A stretch of DNA of 64,000 nucleotides from Pseudozyma flocculosa PF-1 (lineage: Eukaryota > Basidiomycota > Ustilaginomycetes > Ustilaginales > Ustilaginaceae), in the NCBI RefSeq assembly GCF_000417875.1, contig NW_006920879.1:188130-252129 (forward strand). Direction: 5' to 3'. The notes under the pieces were generated by a model. That model was not told the origin of the DNA and searched no databases. It saw only the letters and a program-made list of their open reading frames with translations. Position numbers and translations under genes: made by a program. Each line of letters begins with the position of its first letter. The stretch's first letter is position 1. Of the stretch, positions 32,475 through 43,456 are shown piece by piece.

Positions 32475-33066
32475 GGTAGCAGCTTCGGTATGAATGAGAG
32501 GGAGAAGGGGAAGGAAGGGGTCGTCGGTCGTTGCCGTGGTCGAGTCGAGTCAAAGTGGTCGTGGTCGTAGCCGTCCGCGTGGTGGAGGCGAGGCCAGGAA
32601 GAAAGGTGCAGCAGGCTGCCTGCAACTCAAATTTCCCGATGGGCACCGAAATTCATGAATCGGAAGAGTTTTCCCGATCGTGATCCGGCTGGCTCGTGCG
32701 AGGTTGAGCTTGCGTGGCAGGCCGGCCTGCTTTGCTGAGTGAAGCCGAGCCAGGCCAGGGCAGGCCGGCCACAGCCGTGTTCAGGGTCCGAGGGGCGGGC
32801 AGCGGGGGCCCACCCTGCTAGAGAGCAGGTGTTGCTGGGGGCTGTGGCGAGCCTCTGACATCCGCTGTTCCGGGGCTTTGCCGTCATCACACCACCATCA
32901 TCTCCCTCGCCCCTCGCCCCTGGCTTGAACTTCGGAGTCGTTGCCGACACAGAACGCGGGCTCAACGGCTGGCTTCCGATCCGTTCTCCTCTGCCCGCCT
33001 CGGCCTTATCCGACTCGACGTCGCTCGTTGAATCGCTCGCTCGCTAGCCCGTCCGCCTGTCCCGCC
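32475..33066. other. Intergenic, divergent promoter region
   Basis: These 592 bases between the 30832-32474 gene and the ABC transporter gene contain no recognised gene or repeat of note. Confidence 0.5.
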
Positions 33067-36000
33067 ATGCGTTGGACGCTGTCGGCAGTGGCAGCCGCTG
33101 CCTCTGCGGCGCTGCTGCTTTCGGCCGCCACAGCAACCTTTGGACACGCTGCAGGCATCAACGGATCCAACCCTGCCTACATAGACTACTACCGAAATGG
33201 CCTTGTCAGCAAGCTCTCGGATCGCCCACCCAACTGCCCGCCATGCCCCGAGCCCGACTGCTTCAACTGCCAGCTGCCCGCCTACGACTGCGCCCAGTTT
33301 GGCGATTGCAATCAGTATGACGGGACGTGCTCATGCCCCACAGGTTTCGGCGGTCAGGACTGCCTCTCTCCGTTGTGCGGTAGTCCCGCTGACGGCAAGG
33401 AGCGCTACCCGCGGCGCCCCGACGAGGAGCGATGCCAGTGCTCCGAGGGCTGGGACGGCCTCAACTGCAACGTGTGCAAGACCGATGCGGCCTGCGCGGA
33501 CATGACGCTCGGAGGCGAGAGGCTTGGAGAGAACGGCACCTGCTACGACGGAGGCTTCACCATCAAGCAGTCGTTCCAGGAGTGCGACGTCACCAACCGC
33601 AAAATCACCGACATGCTGCCGGACCGCAAGCCCCAGGTCACGTTCAGCTGCCTCAAGGACGACGAGACATGCAACTTTCAGTTTTGGATCGGAGGCCGCG
33701 AGAGCTTTTATTGCGGGCTCGACCGCTGCACCGAGACGCTCGACATGCAGCCGGGCTCCAACCGCACCCGGCACACGTGCGAAAAGGTGCGCTGCAGCTG
33801 CATCCCCGGACGCATGCTCTGCGGAGAGTCGGGCAGCATCGACATCTCCGAGTTCCTCTCTGAAGAGATCAAGGGGCCCGGCTCAATGACCTGCAAGACC
33901 GACGGCTCCGGCGCGCGCAAGTGCCGCTTCGAGGAGCCCGGCATGAACTCGCTCATATCGGACGTCTTTGGCGACGAGGCCATCTTCCTCAGCTGCGGCT
34001 CGGGCGAGTGCGTCCACTATAGCCAGGTGCCCGGCTACGAGGCGCCCATCGCACCCAAGCGGCCCATTGTCTGGGTCATTGTCAGCGCCATCAGCGCCAT
34101 CGTTGTCGTCGTGCTCACCGTCGGCATGCTCTGGGCCCTCGGACGCCATTACAAGGACGACGACCTCCGCCTCGGCGCAGTCCGCCTGCCCCAGGAGGAG
34201 GCCGACCTGATGAAGGATCACATCCCTGCTGCGCTCCACTGGGAGAACATCGGGTACCGCGTCGGCCAAAAGGCGTTGCTGCAGGGCATCGACGGATCCG
34301 TCCAGCCGGGTCAGGTCATGGCCATCGTCGGCGCGAGCGGCGCTGGCAAGACGACCTTCCTCGACCTTCTCGCGCGGCGCGACAAGCGCGGCGTCACGTC
34401 GGGCACCGTCCTCGTCAATGGCCGCCAGCTCAGCGACTCAGACTTTAAGCGCGTCGTCGGCTTCGTCGACCAGGAGGACCTCCTGATGGAGACGCTCACC
34501 GTCTACGAGACCGTTCTCTACTCGGCGCTGCTGCGGTTGCCGCGCGACATGTCTCTGGAGGCCAAGAAGTTCCGCACCCTCGAGACGATGCAGGAGCTCG
34601 GCATCCTCGGGATCAAGGACAGCCGCATCGGCGGCAGCAGCTTCTCGGCCGGCGGCAGCAAGGAGGGTCGCGGCATCAGCGGTGGCGAGAAGCGCCGCGT
34701 CTCGATCGCCTGCGAGCTGGTCACCAGCCCCAGCATCCTCTTCTGCGACGAACCCACTAGCGGCCTCGACGCCTACAACGCCTACAACGTCGTCCAGTCG
34801 CTCGTGACGCTGGCCCGCACCTACAACCGCACCGTTGTCTTTTCCATCCACCAGCCTCGCTCCAACATCGTGGCGCTCTTTGACAGGCTGCTGCTGCTGG
34901 CCGAAGGTCGGACCGTCTACTCGGGCCCCTTCACCGAGTGCGCTGGGTATTTCGAGCGTGTCGGGCACCCTTGCCCTTCTGGCTTCAACATCGCCGACTT
35001 CCTGATCGACCTCACGGCACGACGTTCCGTGACCGGCGCAGCGGCCAACGGCGAGAGCGGCGCGATCGTCGGCGATGACGAAGACGACGACACGACAGCG
35101 CAGGACACTTCGTCCTCCGCGCGGCCCTCGTACTCGTCCACACCTGGGCGCGACGAAGAAGCAGGCACAGCCACCGACACGCAGGACTCGACGGAGCTTC
35201 AGACGCGGCCGTCGTCGCTCCAGGATGGCGATGGCAGCGTTGGAGGCACGCTGCGCAAGAGGACCAGCCGCCTCGCCGATGGCCTCCGCAACGCCTTCAC
35301 CAACGGCAATGGGAACGGCAGCGACGTCGCCATGCCTAAGTTAAGCAGCCGCCGCCTCTCGAAGCTGGTCCACGAGTTTGCCAAGAGTGACATCGCGCGT
35401 CGCAATGCCGGCGAGATGGATGCGTTCCTGGGCCGCACCAGCGAAGAGGCCGACGGCGCGGCGACGGGGCCCGCTCCGGTCAATGACCTGCCAGACATCT
35501 CCAGGCAGAATCGCCTCCACAAGTCGTTCAAGAAGGCGAGCCTGTGGACCCAATTCACCATCCTCAGTGGCAGGGCCTTCAAGAACCTCTACCGCGACCC
35601 GATCCTCATGTTTGCGCACTTTGCCCTGGCGATCCTGCTGGCGTGTGAGTTTGCCTCGGTCGTTTGTTCGCGCAGATGCCGTAGTGCTCCGACTGACCCT
35701 ACCCTGCTGCTTCCAATCTTGCCGATCTTCGTTCCACCGTCACAGTGTTCTGCGGAGTCCTCTACCGGGGCATCACCAACGACATCTCGGGCTTCCAGAA
35801 TCGCCTCGGCCTCTTCTTCTTTGTGCTATCGTTGTTCGCCTTCAGCACGCTCACCTCGCTCACCGTCTTTGCCAACGAGCGAGCCCTGTTTGTCCGGGAG
35901 CGGAGCAACGGATACTACTCGCCGCTGACCTACTTTACCTCCAAGGTGAGTTCTCTGTCCGATCGTGCATCCAGCGGATGATCCATGGCCGCGTCCGTCT

Positions 36001-36678
36001 CGTCGTGCTGACGGCATCCTCTTCTTCATGCGACGACCACCCGCCAGCTCCTATTCGACATCCTGCCGCTGCGGATCATCCCGCCATTCCTGTTCGGTGG
36101 CTGCGTCTACTTCCTCGTTGGGCTGGTGCCGGGCGTGGCCGAGTTCTGGAAGTTCATCTTGACCCTGGTGCTCTTCTCGCTCGCGGCGTCGTCGGCCGTC
36201 TTTTTCATCTCGATCGCCATCAAGGACACGGGGCTCGCCAACCTGGTGGGCAGCCTGACGATGCTCTTCAGCCTGCTCTTTGCCGGCCTGCTCATCAACC
36301 GCGACCGGATCCCAGGGTACCTGCGGTGGCTGCAGCACCTCAGCTTCTTCCACGCCGCCTACGAGGCGCTGATTGTCAACGAGTTGAGGAGTGAGTGCCG
36401 GTCAGGTAGATGGATTCAAATCCCGCCTCGGACTGTTTATGCTGACCTGGTTCCTTCTTTTGCCGCCGCCGCCGGTGCTGACTGCGACAGATCTGAGCCT
36501 CAAGGAGCACAAGTACGGCATCGACATCGAGGTGCCGGCGGCCAGCGTCATTTCGACATTTGGCTTCAACTCGCAGGCCTTCTGGTGGCCCGACATTGCC
36601 ACGCTCGCCATCCAGTTCTCGGTCCTGGTCGGCCTATCGCTCCTCTGGCTCGTCCTCTTTGTCAAGGAGAGGAAGTGA
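33067..36678 (+). CDS. ADP1: ADP1-like ABC transporter with EGF-like ectodomain (ABCG type)
   Basis: Exons are 33067-35644, 35746-35945, 36048-36390 and 36491-36678, giving 1,102 residues (yeast Adp1 is 1,049). A signal peptide ([19 protein letters not shown]) leads into a Cys-rich lumenal domain with EGF-like [12 protein letters not shown] and [15 protein letters not shown]. One membrane segment (about 338-360) comes before a single ABC domain: Walker [10 protein letters not shown] (422-430), signature [13 protein letters not shown] (about 536-548), Walker [15 protein letters not shown] disordered linker (about 660-800) separates this from the transmembrane domain in exons 1-4, which ends [20 protein letters not shown]. 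The start at 33067 is the first ATG that gives a signal peptide. The substrate is unknown for the family. The introns cluster in the 3' part. Confidence 0.95.
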
Positions 36679-38940
36679 GGCCAGGCTGGTGGCCCTCGGC
36701 CTTTCCCCCCCGGCGATGGACGTGGCCAGACTCTGAATGTACTCCTCGTCTCCTGGTGCCCTCGGTCTGCCTTCGCAAATGCTCAGACCCATGCTCGTAT
36801 GCGGCGCGGTCCGGACCGGAAGGTTTGGTGTGTCGTTGCTTCGATGCCCTGGGTCATGCTCGGTCGGACGATGAGTTTCGCCGTCTTAGAGTCCGACCCT
36901 GTATCGATGGCAGGAATCATGTCGTTACGCCTTCATCCGCCCATGGGCATCGGGTGGTCGTCTAACAGACGCCGTTCTGCCGTACGCCTCGGAGGCCGAT
37001 CTCGGCCAGTTGAAAGCAGGGAAACACATGTATGCGCCGTACGGTCGGAGGGCGTCGATGCACGGATCGACCATGCGGCAGCGGTCATTTTTTCTTTTTG
37101 CTCTCGTCGCCCGCACGGCGCCGTTGTGTGCAGGATCGGATGCGAGGACGTCTTCGATGTGCAGGTCTGACAATACGCGACGACGCCTACCTAGGCCTGG
37201 GGGAGCTGAGGAGCGATGGCAAAACGAAGGACCGAGAGGCAGGCTAGCGGTAGAAAAGCAGGCAGGCACGCCAGAGGCCTGGACGTCGTCTGGTGGCAAC
37301 GCGAAGTGGAGATCTCGTCAACCGGATGGAAAAAGTCGCAGCATCGTATCATATGCATGTGCATGGTGGCCTGCCTGTCTGCCTGCTTGCTTGCAAGAGG
37401 CCAGGCGGGTTTGTGCCCCACAATCACGTCCTGCGTCTGCTGCCATGACCCGTACCGCGTGCAAAGTCGCAGGGAGATACAGTTTCGGTCCGAGCCGTCG
37501 TCGTGTGCGGATGCACCTCGATCTCGACCGACACACGTACTAGCTCTAAGCCTAAGCCCGGACAACCCCCGCTTCTAAGAATAGCAGGCCAGGCGGGGAA
37601 GTGACGTCGCCCTGCCCTGTCCCGTCCTGTCATGTCCTGGTCGGTCTTTGCGATCTCGCCGTCACTTCCGTCGTTGACTTGTCGTTGCAGCGACAGGACC
37701 TCGGCGGCGCATTGCTATATTGAAACAATCGTGTGGAAGCGTTGGACCTCCTTTGCAGCCCTCTCATCCTGCCATGATAGATGAGATGTAGGGTGAAGAG
37801 AGCAGAGACAAGGCGCCAGGGGGGTTGCACCTGCCGGATTTCTTGGACGGCCTGGCCTCGTGCGCGCGTCTCGAAGTTCGCTCCGAGAACTGAAGAGAGA
37901 TCGGTCGATGGCAGAGCGAGGCAAAGCAAGGCGGGACGCGACGTGCGATCCGAGCTCAATCGCGAGAGCGGAGGCAGCAGTGAATGAAGTAGTGATCGCG
38001 GCGAGCCGTGCTCTTCAATCAGCAGCGTATCGCAAGGGACCCCGCCCCGCTCCCCTGGCAGCAGAATGCGGCGCTGCTCGAGAGGGCGCTCGTCACCGCG
38101 TCCCATGAGCTAGCCCTTGCCTGCGCCTCTCTGACGCCCTCGACGGAGGTCTCAGATGTACCGGTTTTGAGATCGGCGTCGCATAAAACGCCTCTGACCG
38201 CCGCCGCCGCCACAAATCAAGCAAAAATCTGCCCTCTTTCCTCGCCGCGCTGACCAACGACGGCGGCGGCGCAACGTCGACTCCCGGCCCGGCCTGCCTG
38301 GCATGAGCGACGGCCTTCTGGCTTTCACGACACAAGTGCGGGGCTTGATCCCCCGTCTGTTACATAAATATGGAGTCGGTTGCTCGTATATGGCCGTGCA
38401 GACATCTGATGGTTTCGGCAACGAAGCTAGACGAAGCCCTACAGTACCCGATCTATTCGTGCGGCCCAAGCGTTACATATGATCCCTTTCGCTATTGTAT
38501 GATTGGCTGGCGAAGCGCCGCTTTGCTTTTGGCACTCTCTCTCTGTTCGACCTTGCGCGCGAGAAGGCTGCTGACGGCGGGCCAGTGAAGGCAAGGCAGC
38601 TTTTGATGGGCCTTGCCGTCTCTGAGCGAGGCTTTGCTTGCTCTGCTCTCGTCCTTGCCAGCACGTCAGACGGCTCCATAGCGCAACCGTTGCGGCGCAC
38701 TCGGGGAAGCGCGAGGTCTCACTTTGAGCACACGACGGATACTGCCGTGCTCTTTGCTTGTTTGTCCGGAGAGAAGACAAAGGTATAGAATCGCTGGGAG
38801 CATCCGATGCCGTACGTCGGGCGATCAGCCATCGCGATGTCTGCCGAGCCACTCTCCCTGCACTCGATCTTGGCCACTTTTGCCGGTTTCGTCGGATGGG
38901 CGCCGTCCTCTTGCCTGTGTACGGCAAGTCCCGCTCCTCT

Positions 38941-38961
38941 GCTTGCTTGCTTGCTTGCTTG
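38941..38961. repeat. (TTGC)n microsatellite
   Basis: Five TTGC/CTTG units end in GG. The reverse complement of this tract recurs imperfectly at 39509-39560, so the two form an inverted pair about 560 bases apart. Confidence 0.8.
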
Positions 38962-39508
38962 GCGTCGTGCCGAAATCCGAGACATGAAGATGTAGCTGGG
39001 CGCAGGCAGGCGGCTCAGAGCCGTGCGTCCGTGTGGTCTTCCCGCTCGCCTACGACTCAACTCCGACGGTGGATTCGACAGCAACGGCATGCTGAGCGAG
39101 GATGAGCGGCAACGCAGGCGACGACGTGCGGCGGGGACGGGACGGGTACTGTATGTATAGGCAGCGGCAGGCGCTTTGGATGGTTGGCCCAGTGGCCAGG
39201 CGTACGACAACGTGCACGGATATCGACGGCCAGCAACAATGATCGACCTTTTGCTGCTCTACTGTACATACCGTAGCAGCTGGCATCAATGCGGGAAGTG
39301 GGCGCTGCGGAAGGTGGGTGCCAGCAGGTCGCCGGTAGCGCCGTTCCCATCAACGAAAGCGAAGACGCCAGATGGAGTCAGAGCACTAAGTGTCGGGCAA
39401 GAGCAAGCAAAAGTCGAACATCGAGCTGCGTGAGGCCTAGGTGGTCGCAACAGCCAAAGGGTCCGCGGGGCCACCCGGTCACCTCGGCCAGTCCCCGTCC
39501 TCGTGGTC

Positions 39509-39560
39509 CCCAAGCAAGCAAGGAAGCCAGCAAGCAAGCAAAAGCAGCAAGCGGCAAGCA
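39509..39560. repeat. (GCAA)n imperfect repeat
   Basis: A run of GCAA/GCAG units with interruptions. It is an inverted partner of the TTGC tract at 38941. Confidence 0.75.
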
Positions 39561-42208
39561 GCAGTTGACCGTGTCTCGGCAAGGACGACGACGTGCAGCT
39601 CCTGCCTGCGTCTCGCGAGAAGAAGCGGACAGGCCGAAACCCCGCTTGTGGGCAATCACGGACTTAAAGCGCAGCAGCAGTAGACTGAGCGCAGCGAGAC
39701 CAACACCAAACCGCACCGCGCGGGGGCCAAGCTACCTAGGAAGGCCAGGTCTTCGGCTGGTGCCGATACAGCACGACCACCAGATGAGGCGCCGAAGTGC
39801 AAAGACCGGCGGTTCCGTCGGAGGCTCGACGACACCAAGACGTCCTCGCCCTCGCGTCGGCATCGGCATCGGCTTCGTACGGGTGCGCTGCCTGGACTTA
39901 TGTTGAGCGAGGGAGCAAGGCCGGGCCAGGACAGCAGCTGCGCACGCGGGCGACAAGCAGGGCCACAGCGGCTCACAGGTATCCGCAAGGGTCCGATGCC
40001 GGTAGTGCATCCAGTGAGGAGGGGAGGGTGCAAAAGACGAGAGAGGGAGAGTGAGAGCCAACACCTTAGGCAACCCACGACCCTTTCGTCAGGGAGTCGC
40101 GGCCATCGCCCTCCCTTCTCCGCAAGGCAGAACGGGCGAACGAGACCTGCCTGCAAGGCAAGAGCAAGCAGGTCGACCGTCGGAACAGAGGGGCTGACCG
40201 AACTCGACCATGCCTATGTAGCCTGCATGACGAGCGAGGGCCCTTGATACTGGGCCCAGCCTCGAGGCAACGAAGTCCGACCCGTCCCACCGCATGCTTC
40301 CATTCACCGTCAGTGCCGCACGTCTCCGCTGCGGGTCCAGCTCGAGCAAGCCGCAGACGGACACCCAGCCTATCATTTCCTTCTTGCTTCTCTGCCAGCC
40401 CCTCGCCTAGCGGGAAACCTCTGCGTTGACAGAAACGCAAAGCAGCGCAAAGCGAAGCAGAGCAGACAAGCCAGCATGCCAACCGGCCACGCTGCTTGAT
40501 CGCCTCTTTTCACAGCATCAGTCGGGCAGAGGTCGGGTCGTCGGGAGGAGAGAGCCGAAGATTAAGGCCAACGAACACCTAGGCCACGGCCGGCAACGAG
40601 AAGCACGCGTGCGAGCGACGGCGGCAGGGATGCCGGTGCATGGTCGCCAGGCGACAAGGACCATCGTCCACAGTCCCTTGGTGCCCGTCTGCCTGCCTGC
40701 TCAGTCCGTCCTCTGTCGGCTGCTTCGGCTGTTTCTTCTATGTTCGCTCCGACGATTCGTTCAACAAACGACGGTGGCGACGACGCCGACCGCCAGGCAG
40801 CAGCAACACACGCCCTACAGCTGTTCCAGGCAGCGCGGGGTGGGGCAGCTGTTGGCGCTCTTCTCGTTTGCCTGTCTGCCTGCCTGTAGCGTGTCTGTCC
40901 GACAGGGGCACACAAGGAGTGCCCAGTGGATCCTATACATGGTACCTACGAGGCCGCCCGTGTCCCCGATAAAGGACGGTAGTTGCGGCGTATGGAAGGC
41001 TCATCCTTTCAGCCCCCGCCGGCGTCCCGCCCGTGCATGCCGTGTACGAGCAGGCAAGGTTGCTACACGGAAGTGGAGCACAATCCTGTCGTGGGCTGTC
41101 TCGACTGGCGGTCCAGCTACAGCCGGGCGACCGCAACTGGCGCGGCCCGCTCTTGGTGACGACGACAGCATGTTGATCAAGAAAGCCGCGGGCCGGGTGC
41201 CGCAGCACTTTGACCGTCGTCGAATCTATCTCGGCCTGGGCGGGGACAGAGGTGGCGCTTGGCAATACCTCGTTTCGGCGTCTACATACGCTGGACTGTC
41301 ACGACGTTTGGCACAGGTGGTGTGGGCTTCTCATTGTCGCCGGAGGTTTGTCCTTGGGTCGAGGGCGGGAAACTAGCAAGAGTGTCAGCTGCTCGACCAT
41401 CTGGCCGGGAGAGAAGCCGATTTAAGAGCAGATCACGGCGGGAGGATCGATTCACTTCTCACTCACACTGCACCGCTTGACTGCCCTCGTGCTCGTCAGG
41501 AGAAAGGTCTTTCTCGGTTGGCAAGCGGGCAAACAGTTAGGCAGGGTGCACAGACATCTAGCAACATGGCAGGAAGGCGAGGCAGACGTGCAGCAACCGG
41601 ACAGCGCGAGAAACGCACGTACGTACTGCCGCTCAGCCTGGGCAGGCACCGACCTGGCCATGCTAGAGCCTCTGTCTGCCCTGCCGCCTGTGGGACAGCG
41701 ATTACTCTGTACCCCATGGTGTGCGCTGCCTAGGGGCGCCCACAATTGACTAGCTAGCGCTGTGGACTGTGGTCAAAGGCAGGCAAGCGAAGCAGTACCC
41801 CGAAAACCAAAGGAAGGCGAGCGTGAGGAGAAAGTCGGCCGCATAAAGTGACGGCCGTGGACCGTTGCCGTTGTTGAACTTGGCTGGCGTACGTGGGACG
41901 ACGACGGCCTCGCGTGTGGCATGGCTCGATGGCCCAGCACCGGTCGTTGCGAAGCGGCCGATGGCGACGGGCGTGCTCTTGTGGACAGCGGACTGCGCGA
42001 CTGCGGCGGCGGCGGCGGCGGACGCAGCAGAGTTAGGCGTGGTGGCGAGTTGCGATGCCGTCGGACATGGGTCGCAGTCGAGCTACACGTATGTACATAG
42101 ACAAGCAGCACCGTCGACGAGGAACGGCAGTGAGCAATACACACGAGCCGTGATGCGCCGGGCTTCAACCCACCTGGCGCCCCGGCGTGCCACCGACGCA
42201 CGCTTGCT

Positions 42209-42262
42209 CGCTCGCCCTGCCTGCCTGCCCTGTCCTGCCCTGCCTTGCCTGCCTGCCCACCG
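42209..42262. repeat. CTGC/CCTG-type tetranucleotide-rich tract
   Basis: Repeated CCTG, CTGC and TGCC units with single-base variation, of the same kind as the tracts at 37370, 40690, 40870 and, in opposite sense, 62413. Confidence 0.7.
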
Positions 42263-42511
42263 GGCTAAAGCAGTCGACTCATACGAATGTCTCAGCTGCA
42301 GAGGCGGTGGTGTTGCATGGTCGATCAATCCAAGCAAACCACCTCGGATTTCAGCGCCGGCCACGAGGAGGGCAGACCGGCCTGCACCTGCGCCCGTCGT
42401 CCTCCCAACGGCGACCTCGACCTCCCGCCCCTCGCCATCGCCGTCGCCGTCGCCGTCGCCGCCGCCTCTGCTGCTCTTCCCTCCCCTCCCCTTCCCTCCC
42501 CTCCTCAACCT

Positions 42512-42537
42512 CGTCTCTGTCTCTGTCTCTGTCTCTG
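42512..42537. repeat. (TCTCTG)4 repeat in pyrimidine-rich leader
   Basis: Four TCTCTG units follow a CCCCTCCC-rich stretch about 920 bases before the ATG at 43457. Such CT-rich tracts are common in fungal promoters near transcription starts. Confidence 0.7.
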
Positions 42538-43456
42538 CCGCGCCTCTTCCCCAGGCCACCTCTCTGGCCGTCCGAACCGACAATTGCTCGCCGGTCGCTC
42601 TCGCAACGCCTCTCTTACCTTGCATCATCACGAGGACTCTACTTTACATGACACCTGACCATAGCCCCGACCAGATTACGACTCCGACTTTGACGCCGAC
42701 CTTGATCCTCTGCTCGCCCTACACCGCTGCGTCTGGCGATCGACCATAGGTGACGATACCTCGACTTGACTGCCTTCGCACAGCTAGGCGCGACTCAACG
42801 TATCCCCCCGCCCTCGACGCTATCTCAATAGCCACACCGCTGGCGACCGTCGGGCCATTCCACCAGGCTCGCGGATCCGGCCGAACTCGACCTTGACCAT
42901 TGCACATTCCTTCGCCCTGGTTCCGACGATACGTTGCCACTCGACTGCCACCCTGTGCTGTATCACCGCTACGCTTGTCAGCTCGCTGCCCTGTCTCACA
43001 CCCCGACCCCGCTCTATCCGGCCAAGCGCCCGTTGCTCGGGAGCTCGCCTCCGACCATCCGCTAGACGTCTTCATCTCGGCCACGCCCGCGCTTCGCCAT
43101 CGTACGCTACAGTAATCGCCCTCGCTTCCGCTTGTCAAGCCGACCCAGCAAACGCTATCGGTGTGGGCCGCTCTCCGTTGTCGATATCCAGTCACGACCG
43201 ACGAGGTGGTCCGATGCCAGCCACGTCTCGTGCGAGCTCGGCCGACTCTCTGGTTTCCGACGAGGTCGAGTGCTGACTTGGCACTTCCGGACAGCGCTCG
43301 CCGCAGCCCACCGACGGCCAAGCAACGATCGTACTTGCGCCCGCCGGCGCCACCCCGGGACCCTTCTGATCGCGCACCACCGGCTGCCGTTGTTGGAGCG
43401 ACCGGCTTCGCCAGGTGCCCGACGCGAGGCGCTGCAGACTGCCGGGCTCAAGCGGG

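Larger units (their letters stand above)
36679..43456. other. 6.8 kb stretch without recognisable genes
   Basis: This stretch between the ABC transporter and the Ser-rich protein gene shows no protein similarity I recognise in any frame. The longest open frames (for example 40426-41376 and 41865-42749) have no domain-like sequence and mixed codon use, and look like chance frames of GC-rich DNA. It is interrupted by many short tracts of TTGC/GCAA and CTGC/GCAG units (37370, 38941, 39513, 40690, 40870, 42210) and ends in pyrimidine-rich TCTCTG repeats upstream of 43457. It could hold a long regulatory region, a long 5' leader or non-coding RNA genes; none is shown by the sequence alone. Confidence 0.5.

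Noticed and set aside
36411..36425. GGATTCAAATCCC, similar to a tRNA B box
   Set aside because: It lies inside the last ADP1 intron, with one mismatch to the consensus and no matching A box or acceptor stem.
39509..39560. Short spaced repeats resembling a small array
   Set aside because: It is an imperfect tetranucleotide microsatellite, without unit spacers; CRISPR arrays are not expected in a fungal nucleus.
40426..41376. 316-codon plus-strand open frame in the gene-poor interval
   Set aside because: Composition is Arg/Ala/Ser/Cys-mixed, with no ordered segment and no fungal-like start context; it looks like chance.
41865..42749. 294-codon frame ending in Pro/Ser/Thr repeats
   Set aside because: The repeats come from CCGTCG and TCTCTG simple sequence; no support as a gene.
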